A stretch of DNA of 64,000 bases from Dictyoglomus thermophilum H-6-12 (GTDB lineage: Bacteria > Dictyoglomota > Dictyoglomia > Dictyoglomales > Dictyoglomaceae): the NCBI RefSeq assembly GCF_000020965.1, contig NC_011297.1:372001-436000 (forward strand). Direction: 5' to 3'. Position 1 is the first letter of the stretch, and each line of letters begins with the position of its first letter. The position numbers and the translations under genes are program-made. Shown here piece by piece: positions 41,135 to 50,324 of this stretch. The notes under the pieces were generated by a model. The model ran no database searches. It was not told where the DNA came from and saw nothing but the letters and a program-made list of their open reading frames with translations.

Positions 41135-41485
41135 GTGAGTAAAAGATATATAGCTATCTTTATATCTTTTATTTTGTGTATTATATTTACTGTTGTTTCC
41201 AATGTGAGCTTCAAACTTTCTGTGCAGGAAAAAGGAGATCTCAAAAATTTTATCTTTTGGCAAATCGTGGGTAATTTAACGGGATTTTTATCGGTCATTG
41301 CTTATACTTATTTGCTCACCTTAGTGCCATTTTATATAGGATACGCTTTGACAACGGCTTTTGGGCAGATTTTTGTTCAGGTTTTTGGCTCAAAATGGTT
41401 TTTTAAAGAAGAGATATCTTTTTCTCAATGGATTGGAATAATACTCATAATTATTGGAACTCTTTTCTTAGTTAAGACTAAATAA
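41135..41485 (+). CDS. Small multidrug resistance / EamA-like 4-TM protein
   Basis: 116 residues from a GTG at 41135 with GGGCGGGAGGG upstream. Four helices; the pattern YIGYALTTAFGQIFVQVFGSKWFFKEEISFSQWIGI resembles the SMR/ArnE-like family that flips small molecules or lipid-linked sugars. Its stop shares a base with the next start (TAATG), coupling it to the YkoP-like protein. Transport substrate unknown. Confidence 0.7.
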   Translation: MSKRYIAIFISFILCIIFTVVSNVSFKLSVQEKGDLKNFIFWQIVGNLTGFLSVIAYTYLLTLVPFYIGYALTTAFGQIFVQVFGSKWFFKEEISFSQWIGIILIIIGTLFLVKTK

Positions 41486-42033
41486 TGGGTAAACTATTAA
41501 GATTGATATTAATAAAATTTGATCATTTTCTCAGCAAGCTTCAAGGAGTAAAAACTTTTACAGATAATCCTGAATGTATTTTGAGATATAAAGTGATAAA
41601 AAAAGATGGTAAGATATTAATTGAGCTTCATCTTTGGAATGAACATATTCCTCAGGTTCCTCCCGATGGGACAGATCTTTTTTGGGGAAAAAGATTTCAA
41701 AAATTATTTTTCAATTCTTTGAAAGAATTGATGATTTTTATAGAAAATTCTTCCTTTAAAGATGCGGATTGGTTTATGGGAGAGATTGCCTTCTTTTTTA
41801 AAGATCAGTATAAAGTGGTAAGATTTTTGAAGAAAATAGGATTTGAGGTGTATCCTATAGAAGGAAGAAATATATTTCAAAAATTTTTTATATTTCTTCA
41901 AAATTGTTATAGTTTTTTACTAATATATGCCTATAATCCTAATAGTCTGAAAGGAAAAGACTTTTGGAAAGGAAAGAGATATAAATTATTTATAAGAAAG
42001 GATATAATAAGGAGTACTTATGAAGAGACTTAA
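41485..42033 (+). CDS. YkoP-like domain protein
   Basis: 182 residues, no signal peptide. The segment IELHLWNEHIPQ...DLFWGKRF is the hallmark of YkoP-like proteins, which occur beside glycosyltransferases or lipid-sugar flippases. The function of the family is not established. Its end overlaps the first exporter gene by 14 bases, so it belongs to a unit murJ-SMR-YkoP-ABC exporter. Confidence 0.6.
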   Translation: MGKLLRLILIKFDHFLSKLQGVKTFTDNPECILRYKVIKKDGKILIELHLWNEHIPQVPPDGTDLFWGKRFQKLFFNSLKELMIFIENSSFKDADWFMGEIAFFFKDQYKVVRFLKKIGFEVYPIEGRNIFQKFFIFLQNCYSFLLIYAYNPNSLKGKDFWKGKRYKLFIRKDIIRSTYEET

Positions 42034-43759
42034 AAAGTATATAAGACATAATTTACATTTTTTTATATCTGCCATATTTTGTGCCATTTTAGCCCTATCC
42101 TTAGACATGTTTAATCCTAAGATTGTAGAGCTGATTGTGGATAGGGTGATCATAAAGAATAATATGGAGCTTCTTCCACGTCTTCTTTTATTTATGACTC
42201 TTATAACCTTCTCTCGAGTCATTCTTGGGTACTTTAAGGAATATTTTATGGATCTTGGAGGATCAAGACTTGCCTATGAGTTGAGAGTGGATCTTTTTGA
42301 GCATCTTCAAAAGCTTCCCTTCTCCTTTTTTGATGGCATAAATACGGGAGAACTTATGTCAAGGATTAAGGAAGATATTGACAATGTATGGTTTACTTTT
42401 GGGTTTGGTTTGGTGTTTTTCATAGAACAGCTTTTTTACTTTTTAATTGCAAGTGTTATCCTGTTTTCCATAAATTGGAAGTTAACTCTCATAGTTCTTA
42501 CTCTTATCCCCTTTATAGGATACATAGCTTATAAGCTTGAGAGGGAGAACGATGAGGTTTATGGAGAGATATCAGATCAGGGAGTAAGACTAAATACTAC
42601 TGCTCAAGAAGATATAGCAGGAATAAGAGTAGTAAAATCCTTTGGCAGGGAAAAGTATGAGATAGAGAGGTTTTTTGAGGAAAACAAGAAGAATTTTGAG
42701 TTAAACGTAAAACAAGCAAAGATATTTGCTAAATATTTTCCATGGATGGATTTTCTTACCAATATCTCTATTGCTCTTGCCATAACTCTTGGAGGTTTAT
42801 GGGTCATAGGGGATAAGATGTCGGTGGGTACTTTGGTGGCTTACTCTGGTTATGTCTCCATGATTGTATGGCCTGTGAGACTTGGAGGATGGATTGTCAA
42901 TATGCTTGCCCAATGTGTGGCTTCTTTAAAGAAGATTGAGAGATTATTTAGGGAGAGACCAGAGAAAGATTTTATAGGGGAGAGAATAGAGGTAAAAGGG
43001 ATAAGAGGAGAAGTGTTGTTTAAAAATGTCTCTTTCAAATACAAAGATGAATATGTACTGAAGAATATTACTTTTCATATAAAGCCCGGAAAAACTCTTG
43101 CCATAATGGGGCTTACAGGCTCTGGAAAGACTACTATAGTAAATCTTCTTGGGAGATTTTATGAGCCTTGGGAAGGAGAAATCTTAATTGATGGTATGGA
43201 TATAAGGAAAATTGATCTTAAAACTTTAAGAGAGAATATAGCTTATGTTCCTCAAGATGTTTTTCTTTTCTCCGATACTGTAAGGGAAAATATTAAGCTT
43301 GGAAAAGAGTTAGATGAAAAGATTATAGAAAAGGCATTAAAAGATGCAAAAGCTCTACAGTTTGTGAGAAATCTTCCCGAGGGACTCGAAACTATAATTG
43401 GAGAAAGAGGATTAGGACTTTCGGGTGGACAAAAACAAAGGTTAACTATTGCAAGAGCACTTGCCAGAGTGCTTATTGGATCTGCAAAAATTCTTGTACT
43501 GGATGATGTAACATCTGCCCTTGATATGGAGACAGAACTTTATATTCAGAAAGCTCTGGAAGAGTATAATCTTACAAAGATTATCATAGCCCATAGAGTT
43601 TCTGCTGTTAAAAATGCCGATGAGATAATCGTCCTTGAAAAAGGCGAGATCGTAGAGAGAGGAACTCACGAGGAGCTTCTATCTCTTAAAGGAAGGTATT
43701 ATGAGACATATCAAGAACAATATGGAAAATATGTATTTATGGAGGAGGAACCTGTTTAA
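42020..43759 (+). CDS. Heterodimeric ABC exporter, subunit with degenerate Walker B
   Basis: 579 residues: six membrane helices (about 1-310), then a nucleotide-binding domain with Walker A GLTGSGKTT, signature LSGGQKQ and Walker B ILVLDDVTS. The catalytic Glu after Walker B is Asp, which marks the degenerate ATP site of heterodimeric exporters such as TM287/288. Its intact LSGGQ completes the active site of the partner encoded by the adjacent gene. AAGGAG precedes the ATG. Substrate unknown; lipids or drugs are typical. Confidence 0.92.
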   Translation: MKRLKKYIRHNLHFFISAIFCAILALSLDMFNPKIVELIVDRVIIKNNMELLPRLLLFMTLITFSRVILGYFKEYFMDLGGSRLAYELRVDLFEHLQKLPFSFFDGINTGELMSRIKEDIDNVWFTFGFGLVFFIEQLFYFLIASVILFSINWKLTLIVLTLIPFIGYIAYKLERENDEVYGEISDQGVRLNTTAQEDIAGIRVVKSFGREKYEIERFFEENKKNFELNVKQAKIFAKYFPWMDFLTNISIALAITLGGLWVIGDKMSVGTLVAYSGYVSMIVWPVRLGGWIVNMLAQCVASLKKIERLFRERPEKDFIGERIEVKGIRGEVLFKNVSFKYKDEYVLKNITFHIKPGKTLAIMGLTGSGKTTIVNLLGRFYEPWEGEILIDGMDIRKIDLKTLRENIAYVPQDVFLFSDTVRENIKLGKELDEKIIEKALKDAKALQFVRNLPEGLETIIGERGLGLSGGQKQRLTIARALARVLIGSAKILVLDDVTSALDMETELYIQKALEEYNLTKIIIAHRVSAVKNADEIIVLEKGEIVERGTHEELLSLKGRYYETYQEQYGKYVFMEEEPV

Positions 43760-45553
43760 ATGCCTTATAGTTTAAGAGAAGATGAAAAGTTAGAGGAAAA
43801 AATAAGTATTGATATATTAAGAAGGCTTTTTAGATATCTCAAACCCTATAAAAAAGAGATATTAATTGTTCTCCTTCTTATCTTTGTGGTTATGATAGTA
43901 GATCTTGCAAATCCTTATCTTATGAAAATTGCTATTGATAGATTTATAAAAAATAAAGATCCAAGAGGACTTATCACTGTTGGATTTGTAGTTCTACTTC
44001 TGAATTTAATTTCAGCCTTTTGTGCTAAGAAAAGAACCGAGAGGATAGCAGGAATAACCCATAGAGTAATTTTAAATATAAGACAAGATCTTTTTAATCA
44101 TATTCAAAAACTATCCTTTGCTTTCTTTGATGAGAGACCTGTAGGAAAGATACTTGCGAGGGTTATAGGTGATGTGAACTCTTTAACTAACCTTTTTAAT
44201 ATGAGTGTGACTAATCTTATTCCTGATACTTTTACCATAATTGCCACTGCAGGAATTATGTTTTATTTAAATGCAAGGCTTGCTACTTATGGTCTTTTGA
44301 TGTTTCCATTTCTTTTAATTACTCTTTTTTCTATTCAGACCATAAGTAGAAAGAGGTGGCAGGTAGTAAGAAAAAAGAATTCTACTTTAAATGCCTTTAC
44401 CCATGAGAACTATTCTGGCATTAGAGTGGTAAAGTATTTTAATGCAGAAAATTATAGGAAAAATATTTTTTCTGAGCTTGCTTGGGATGTAAGACAGGCC
44501 TTTGTAAGGGCTGTAAGAATTAATGATCTATTCTGGCCCATGGTGGAATTTTCTTGGGGTATAGGTTCTATAATAACCTTCTATTTCGGAATAAAAATGA
44601 TTAAATCAGGAAGCATAACGGTAGGACTTCTTATAGCTTTTTCTAATTACATTGCCATGTTTTGGAGACCTATCATGAATCTTAGTAATTTTTACAACAA
44701 CTTGGTAACTAGTATGGCGAGTGCAGAAAGAATATTTGAGATTATGGATATTAATCCTAACATTGTGGAAGACGAAGATGCCAGAGATTTAGAGATAAAG
44801 GGAGAAGTGGAATTTAGAAATGTGTCTTTCTCCTATGATGGAAAGAAAAAAGTTCTTAAGAATGTAAGTTTTAAGGTAAATCCGGGAGAGAGGGTTGCCC
44901 TTGTAGGTCATACAGGTGCGGGTAAAACCACCATAGTAAATCTTCTCTGCAGATTTTATGATCCTGACGAAGGAGAAATTTTGATTGATGGAGTAAATAT
45001 TAAAAAGATAAAGCTTGAGAGTTTGCGAAGGCAGGTTGCAGTGATGTTTCAAGATACTTTTCTCTTCTCAGGGAGCATAAAGGAAAATATAAGATATGGA
45101 AGGCTTTCTGCCTCTGATGAGGAAGTGATAAGTACGGCAAAAGAGGTTTATGCACATGATTTTATAATGTCCTTGGAGAAAGGCTATGACACAAAAGTAC
45201 AAGAAAGGGGATTAAGACTTTCTACAGGTCAAAGGCAACTTGTTTCTCTTGCAAGAACTCTTATTGCTGATCCAAAGATACTCATTCTTGATGAAGCTAC
45301 GGCAAGTATCGATACTCATACGGAAAGACTTCTTCAAAAGGGAATTGAAAAACTACTTAAGGGAAGAACATCTTTTATTATTGCCCACAGGCTTTCTACC
45401 ATTCAAAATGCAGATCGAATTTTGGTCATAGAGGATGGAAGAGTAGTAGAAGAAGGAAATCATGAAGAGCTTATGAGAAGAAAAGGCATTTACTACAATA
45501 TGTTTATGTCTCAGTTTAAATTCTGGGAAGAAGAAAGAGAAGTTGTATCTTAA
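43760..45553 (+). CDS. Heterodimeric ABC exporter, catalytic partner subunit
   Basis: 597 residues with six membrane helices and a nucleotide-binding domain: Walker A GHTGAGKTT, Walker B ILILDEATAS with the catalytic Glu intact, and an altered signature LSTGQ. It starts on the base after the previous stop. Its LSTGQ faces the degenerate Walker site of the partner, so all changes fall in one of the two composite ATP sites. This is the known arrangement of asymmetrical exporters. Confidence 0.92.
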   Translation: MPYSLREDEKLEEKISIDILRRLFRYLKPYKKEILIVLLLIFVVMIVDLANPYLMKIAIDRFIKNKDPRGLITVGFVVLLLNLISAFCAKKRTERIAGITHRVILNIRQDLFNHIQKLSFAFFDERPVGKILARVIGDVNSLTNLFNMSVTNLIPDTFTIIATAGIMFYLNARLATYGLLMFPFLLITLFSIQTISRKRWQVVRKKNSTLNAFTHENYSGIRVVKYFNAENYRKNIFSELAWDVRQAFVRAVRINDLFWPMVEFSWGIGSIITFYFGIKMIKSGSITVGLLIAFSNYIAMFWRPIMNLSNFYNNLVTSMASAERIFEIMDINPNIVEDEDARDLEIKGEVEFRNVSFSYDGKKKVLKNVSFKVNPGERVALVGHTGAGKTTIVNLLCRFYDPDEGEILIDGVNIKKIKLESLRRQVAVMFQDTFLFSGSIKENIRYGRLSASDEEVISTAKEVYAHDFIMSLEKGYDTKVQERGLRLSTGQRQLVSLARTLIADPKILILDEATASIDTHTERLLQKGIEKLLKGRTSFIIAHRLSTIQNADRILVIEDGRVVEEGNHEELMRRKGIYYNMFMSQFKFWEEEREVVS

Positions 45554-45562
45554 AAAAATAAA

Positions 45563-45604
45563 CCCCCTGAGAGGGGGGACTCAGGGGGAGGGGGTGAGAG
45601 GGGG
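45563..45604 (+). repeat. C/G-tract hairpin with overlapping four-tract G-quadruplex motif
   Basis: CCCCCTGAG (45563-45571) pairs with CTCAGGGGG (45580-45588). Overlapping it, four G-runs of 5-6 bases at 45573-45578, 45584-45588, 45590-45594 and 45600-45604 have loops of 5, 1 and 5 bases. It lies just after the exporter stop codon. No T-run follows, so it is not a standard terminator. Composition contrasts sharply with the AT-rich surroundings; no second copy was seen in the window. Confidence 0.7.
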
Positions 45605-45784
45605 AGGTGTCTTTGCTTATTTATTTTCTTTTTTCAATTTTTTAGACTCACAAACTTTATTTTTTATTCCCAAAATTTTTTTATATTTCCGTCAACTTTC
45701 GTTAAGTAAGATATCAAATATTGAGGGGGGTGTCAATAAAATAGAGTTAAAGTTATATTAAATATTTTAAAAAATTGTTAACAA

Positions 45785-46249
45785 CTATAAATTAATACCC
45801 ATAAGCTGTAAGAGTAATACAATTTGACCAGCATGGTAACAATCATGGCTTATTATACCATAAAGATTGTCTTCTAAGGTTCCGTACTCGCCCAAATTTT
45901 TACCCAGATCTTCATCGGTTTTTGATTTTAAAATCTCTATGAGTTTGTTGTGAGTTTCTTCAAGTTTTTTAACGGTATTCTTCCATGCTTCTTCAGAAGT
46001 ATCTGTAGGAGTTTTAAAATCATCCTCGGAAGGAAGTTCCTTTCCTTCAAGTATACTTATTAGGTATTCTTTTCCAAAGATAAGGTGATTGACAATTTCC
46101 CATATGCTATGAGTATTTTCTTTTTTAAACGTTGCTTCTTTTGAGGAGACGTTTTCTAAAACGTCCATAACTGAGTGAGACCAAAGACCTCTATCTTTTT
46201 TAAAGGCATCATCCATATATTTTAGGATTCTCTCAATCCTTGTAGTCAT
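45785..46249 (-). CDS. DinB/YfiT-like metal-binding four-helix protein
   Basis: 154 residues. The DinB-family His triad is intact: His55 (IVNHLIFG), His135 and His139 (ISHDCYHAGQ). Members are thiol-dependent enzymes or stress proteins (bacillithiol S-transferases, maleylpyruvate isomerases) with a metal bound by the three His. The partner thiol and substrate are unknown. Reverse-strand AGGAGGTTTAAAAAA precedes the ATG. Confidence 0.82.
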   Translation of the reverse strand: MTTRIERILKYMDDAFKKDRGLWSHSVMDVLENVSSKEATFKKENTHSIWEIVNHLIFGKEYLISILEGKELPSEDDFKTPTDTSEEAWKNTVKKLEETHNKLIEILKSKTDEDLGKNLGEYGTLEDNLYGIISHDCYHAGQIVLLLQLMGINL

Positions 46250-46330
46250 TTTTTTAAACCTCCTTTTAAAATTTAATTTACGGGTTTTGGAGAAGATTCT
46301 TTTAATAGTTTAACATAAATAAAAGAATAA

Positions 46331-46359
46331 TTGTTTTAAAATCTTCTTTTTTGTAAAAT
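46331..46359 (+). promoter_or_regulatory. Promoter of the MFS gene (leaderless mRNA candidate)
   Basis: TTGTTT (46331-46336), 17 bases, TAAAAT (46354-46359). The ATG begins at 46368, only eight bases after the -10 box, so the transcript would start within a few bases of the ATG, and no ribosome site exists. Confidence 0.5.
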
Positions 46360-46367
46360 AATACATC

Positions 46368-47540
46368 ATGAAAAGAGAGATATTTTTATTAAAGATTTTC
46401 TTTTTTATATATTTCTCTGCATGGGTATTTATCTTCTCTTTTATTCCTGTTTATTTGAGAGAGGTAATAAATTTTTCCATAGGTATGATTGGATTATTGT
46501 CTGCCATATCTTCTCTTGCGGGTGCTATTTTTCAGGTTTATGTGGGATATCTTTCAGATAAATTAGGTAAAAGAAAACCCTTTATTCTTATAAGTTTTGT
46601 TGTTCTTATATTTATATACACTTTTGTTTTTCCTTACTTAAAAACTTTTTGGTCTTTCTTAATTATTTACTTTGTTGCTGGCATGGCTACAAGTATTATT
46701 ACTACTCTGGCAAATGTCCTTGTTATGGATTATGCGGTATCAAATAATACAGGGAGTCATTATGCCTCTGTAAGGATATGGGGAAGCATAGGATTTTTAC
46801 TTGTTATGCTTGCAACTGGATTTTTCCCAAAATTAGTAGAGCCCAAAGTTATGTTTCCTATGATTGGTTTAATTTATTTGTTAGGCTTTATTGTAAGTGT
46901 AATGATAAAAGAGCCACCCATAAAAAGTGGTATCTCAAGAGTAGATTTTAGGAGTGTAAAAAAGCTTACATTTAGGCCTGAAATAAGAAACTTCTTAATT
47001 TTTTACATAATCTATTACATTGCTCTTCTTGGAGCATCTTCTAATGTTAACCTTTTAATTAGATCTTTAGGAGGAGAGAATAGACATATAAGTTTTGCCT
47101 ATTCTGCCAGCTCTTTTTCAGAGATTCCTTTTATGCTTATATGGGGATATCTTTCAGATAAATTAGGAAGAAAACCCATACTTGTATTTACCTCTATAAT
47201 ACTTCCTATCAGAATCTTTCTTTATACCCTAACTAATAATCCTTGGCATATTATACTTATTCAACTGATGCATTCTCTAACCTTTGCAGTGATAGGAACT
47301 ATTCCTGTAGTCTATATGAATGATCTTGTACCTCCTGAAGAGAGGGCAACAGCTCAAGGTTTGTTGGGAATGTCTATGGCTCTTTCATCTACTTTGGGGC
47401 CACTAATTTCAGGAGTTGTAGCAGATCTTACAGGTCTTGTAGGAATGTATCGCTTTTTAACCTTTGTAGCCTTAGTGTCTACAATACTTGCAATAACTTC
47501 TTTAAAAGAGTCAAAAAACAAAGGCGTCCCCACAAATTGA
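46368..47540 (+). CDS. Major facilitator superfamily transporter
   Basis: 390 residues with 12 hydrophobic helices. The MFS loop motif GYLSDKLGKRKPF appears after TM2 and again in the second half as GYLSDKLGRKPIL, showing the internal duplication. It resembles LacY/nucleoside-permease-like and multidrug members; the substrate is unknown. No Shine-Dalgarno sequence precedes the ATG. The stop codon lies within the hairpin that ends the convergent peroxiredoxin transcript. Confidence 0.88.
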   Translation: MKREIFLLKIFFFIYFSAWVFIFSFIPVYLREVINFSIGMIGLLSAISSLAGAIFQVYVGYLSDKLGKRKPFILISFVVLIFIYTFVFPYLKTFWSFLIIYFVAGMATSIITTLANVLVMDYAVSNNTGSHYASVRIWGSIGFLLVMLATGFFPKLVEPKVMFPMIGLIYLLGFIVSVMIKEPPIKSGISRVDFRSVKKLTFRPEIRNFLIFYIIYYIALLGASSNVNLLIRSLGGENRHISFAYSASSFSEIPFMLIWGYLSDKLGRKPILVFTSIILPIRIFLYTLTNNPWHIILIQLMHSLTFAVIGTIPVVYMNDLVPPEERATAQGLLGMSMALSSTLGPLISGVVADLTGLVGMYRFLTFVALVSTILAITSLKESKNKGVPTN

Positions 47541-47549
47541 GGACGCCTT
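47516..47549 (-). terminator. Terminator for the minus-strand peroxiredoxin gene
   Basis: A 9-bp perfect stem AAGGCGTCC / GGACGCCTT spans 47521-47549. Read on the minus strand it is followed by a T-rich tract. It overlaps the last codons of the MFS gene. Confidence 0.75.
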
Positions 47550-47570
47550 AAAGAATTGGGAAGAGAGGGT

Positions 47571-48248
47571 TTACCTTTCTAACTTTTTATGACAGAGCCA
47601 CCAGTCAAAGCACTCAATTTCGCCTTTTTTAGCCGATTCTAATCTTTGTTTAGCTGTTTCTACATCTTTAGCTGGAGGAATAATTACATGATCCTTACCA
47701 ACTACCTCACTATCTGGCCATTGAGCAGGAGTTGCTACTCCATATTTATCGGTAACTTGTAATGCCTCTACTGCTCTTAAAATCTCATCAATATTTCTTC
47801 CAACCTCTTGTGGATAGTAAAGGATAAGTCTTATTATACCTTTGTCATCTACCACAAATACTGCTCTTACTGTGTTTGTACCTTTTCCAGGATGAATTAA
47901 TCCAAGTTTTTCTGCAACCTTTCCTGTATCATCTGCAATAATTGGGAATTCAATCTCTACTCCTAATTTTTCTTTAATCCACTCTACCCATTTAATGTGG
48001 CTGAATACTTGGTCAATACTAAGTCCAATAAGCTCTGTATTAAGAGCTCTAAACTTATCGTATCTTTTTTGAAAAGCTACAAACTCAGTGGTACATACGG
48101 GTGTGAAATCGGCAGGATGGCTAAAAAGTACAAACCATTTTCCTTTATAGTCATCGGGAAGATTTTTTACTCCATGAGTTGTTTGTACTTCTATTTTGGG
48201 AAATGGCTCACCTAAAAGTGGAATTCCTTTTCTTTCTAAATTCTCCAT
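47571..48248 (-). CDS. Archaeal-type 2-Cys peroxiredoxin (Prx6 class)
   Basis: 225 residues from the ATG at 48248, seven bases after GAGGAGGT. Peroxidatic Cys52 lies in [13 protein letters not shown]. Cys213 and Cys219 near the C-terminus (ECFDWWLC) match the positions of the two extra cysteines in the Aeropyrum pernix thioredoxin peroxidase. It reduces H2O2 and alkyl peroxides. A PerR/Fur-like box lies in the upstream region. Confidence 0.93.
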   Translation of the reverse strand: MENLERKGIPLLGEPFPKIEVQTTHGVKNLPDDYKGKWFVLFSHPADFTPVCTTEFVAFQKRYDKFRALNTELIGLSIDQVFSHIKWVEWIKEKLGVEIEFPIIADDTGKVAEKLGLIHPGKGTNTVRAVFVVDDKGIIRLILYYPQEVGRNIDEILRAVEALQVTDKYGVATPAQWPDSEVVGKDHVIIPPAKDVETAKQRLESAKKGEIECFDWWLCHKKLER

Positions 48249-48280
48249 TATGAACACCTCCTCTTAAAAGTTATTCTTAT

Positions 48281-48295
48281 TTATAATTATTTTCA
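48281..48295. promoter_or_regulatory. PerR/Fur-like operator candidate
   Basis: TTATAATTATTTTCA matches 12 of 14 fixed positions of the PerR consensus TTATAATnATTATAA and equally the Fur-type 7-1-7 pattern on the other strand. It is 33-47 bases upstream of the peroxiredoxin ATG, overlapping the likely promoter. Such matches are easier by chance in AT-rich DNA. Confidence 0.4.
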
Positions 48296-48435
48296 TTTTC
48301 GATTTTATATTACTATAAATGAAAAATTTTTGCAAGAGGGGTTTTTTATTTTTATTTTTAGAGGTTTAATATGGAGTGCTTTTATGATATAAATATATGT
48401 ATAGGAAGAACATTTATAAAATAAGACTATGAGGG

Positions 48436-50319
48436 ATGAAATTGAATGTAGATAAGTCTTCAAGAGTACCATTTTCAACTTTGATAAGAGTGATAATAGA
48501 TTATAGTTTGTTTATATTTGCCATATTTTTTTCTTTTTTAATAAGATTTGAGTTTGCCTTACCGCCCAATTATTGGAATATCCTTCTTCAGGCTATTTTT
48601 AGAGAGCTGGCTATTTTTTTCTTTCTTTATACTTTTCTATTTAAACTTCATCGTACTTTGTGGGAATATTTTAGCTTAGAGGCTTTAAAAGAATTAACTC
48701 TTGCCGTTACTTTAGAAAAAGTTATATTCTTCTTATCTCATTTACTTCTCCCAATTTCAGGTCTTCCAAGGTCAATTGTAGTTATTTCCTATTTTACCTC
48801 TCTTTTGTTTTTATTCTCGGTGAGGGCTTTTTCTCGTTGGTATCATGAAAGTAGTAAAATAAAAAGCAAAAATATATATGCTTCACCTAAAAGGGTAGTA
48901 ATTGTGGGGGCAGGAGATGCAGGAGAGAAGATATTAAGGGAAATAAAAACTAATAGAGAGATAAATTATGAGGTAGCAGGGTTCTTGGATGATGATCCAA
49001 AGAAGATTGGAAAGACTATTCATGGTGTGAAGATATTAGGTCCTATATCTTCCTTACCTAAGGTTGTAGTGGAGAAAAGAGTTCAAGAAATTCTTGTTGC
49101 AATTCCATCTGCTCCCCCTTCTCTTTTAAGAAATATTGTAAGTATGACTTCTAAATTAAGAATTCCTGTAAAGACTTTACCAGGTATATGGGAACTTATA
49201 GATGGAAAAGTAACCATAAGCAAAATTAGAAATGTAAAAATAGAAGATCTTCTTGAAAGAGATGTTATAAATTTGGATTCTGAGAGAATAGGAGAATATT
49301 TAAGGGGTAAGAAAGTACTTGTTACTGGAGCTGGAGGGTCTATAGGATCAGAAATTTGTAGACAAGTTGCAAGTTATAAGCCGAGAAAATTAATTCTTCT
49401 TGGAAGAGGTGAAAATAGTATATTTAATATTGAATTAGAGCTTAAGAGTATCTATCCAAAGTTGGACATTAAGTCTTATATCGCAGATATTAGAGATAGA
49501 GATAGAATTTTTTATATATTTTCTGTAGAAAAGCCTGATATTGTATTTCATACTGCTGCCCACAAGCATGTGCCCTTGATGGAGGAAAATCCTGATGAGG
49601 CTGTATTTAATAATGTTTTTGGCACAATTAATTTAATGGATGCCTCTAAAGAGTATGGAGTAAGTAAATTTATATTTATCTCTACTGATAAGGCAGTGTA
49701 TCCTTCAAACATAATGGGAGCAACCAAAAGGGTAGGTGAGATTCTAATTAAATATTACAATTCTCATTCCAAAACAGAGTATATTGCAGTAAGGTTTGGA
49801 AACGTCTTAGGAAGTAGAGGAAGTGTACTGGAGGTATTTAGAAAACAACTTGAAAAAGGTGGTCCCATTACGGTTACTCACGAGGATATGGAAAGATACT
49901 TCATGACAATTCCCGAGGCTGTAGGCCTTGTACTTCAAGCAGGAGCTATAGGAAGGTCAGGAGATCTTTTTGTTCTTGATATGGGAAAACCTATAAAAAT
50001 CATTGATCTTGCCAGAAATTTCATAGAGCTTTCTGGTTATTCTCTTGATGATATAGAAATAAAAATTACAGGCCTTCGTCCTGGAGAGAAGTTAAAGGAG
50101 GATCTTTGGGAAAAGGAAGAAGTTGTGGAAAGAACAGAGCATCCTAAGATTTTGAGAATTTTAGCTGATAACAATATAGACTATTACTCTATAGGAGAAA
50201 AAATTAAAGAGTTAGAATTAATAGCAGGAACAAGAGATAAAGAAAAAATATGGAAGGCTTTAAAAGAGATTGTGGAATTAAGTAGAAAAAATTATAAGAG
50301 CAAAGAAGAGGTTGTATAA
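48436..50319 (+). CDS. Membrane-bound nucleotide-sugar 4,6-dehydratase (CapD/WbpM/PglF family)
   Basis: 627 residues. About four membrane helices (1-130), a first Rossmann domain (VVIVGAGDAGEKILREI), then the catalytic SDR domain with VTGAGGSIGSE and the STDKAVYPSNIMGATKR region that carries the active-site residues of this long-form class. These enzymes convert UDP-GlcNAc to 4-keto-6-deoxy sugars for surface glycans. The ATG is preceded by GAGGG with almost no spacing. First gene of the polysaccharide locus, with a ~180-base divergent gap to the peroxiredoxin. Confidence 0.9.
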   Translation: MKLNVDKSSRVPFSTLIRVIIDYSLFIFAIFFSFLIRFEFALPPNYWNILLQAIFRELAIFFFLYTFLFKLHRTLWEYFSLEALKELTLAVTLEKVIFFLSHLLLPISGLPRSIVVISYFTSLLFLFSVRAFSRWYHESSKIKSKNIYASPKRVVIVGAGDAGEKILREIKTNREINYEVAGFLDDDPKKIGKTIHGVKILGPISSLPKVVVEKRVQEILVAIPSAPPSLLRNIVSMTSKLRIPVKTLPGIWELIDGKVTISKIRNVKIEDLLERDVINLDSERIGEYLRGKKVLVTGAGGSIGSEICRQVASYKPRKLILLGRGENSIFNIELELKSIYPKLDIKSYIADIRDRDRIFYIFSVEKPDIVFHTAAHKHVPLMEENPDEAVFNNVFGTINLMDASKEYGVSKFIFISTDKAVYPSNIMGATKRVGEILIKYYNSHSKTEYIAVRFGNVLGSRGSVLEVFRKQLEKGGPITVTHEDMERYFMTIPEAVGLVLQAGAIGRSGDLFVLDMGKPIKIIDLARNFIELSGYSLDDIEIKITGLRPGEKLKEDLWEKEEVVERTEHPKILRILADNNIDYYSIGEKIKELELIAGTRDKEKIWKALKEIVELSRKNYKSKEEVV

Positions 50320-50324
50320 GGAAG

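Noticed and set aside
41986-45052. Several minus-strand reading frames opposite the ABC exporter genes
   Set aside because: They are shadows of strongly coding plus-strand genes and lack ribosome sites.
45543-45761. 72-residue reading frame after the ABC exporter
   Set aside because: It is encoded by the G-rich repeat and AT-rich spacer, has no ribosome site and no protein-like pattern.
47521-47549. Terminator of the MFS gene
   Set aside because: On the plus strand no T-run follows the hairpin; the T-rich side is on the minus strand, serving the peroxiredoxin.
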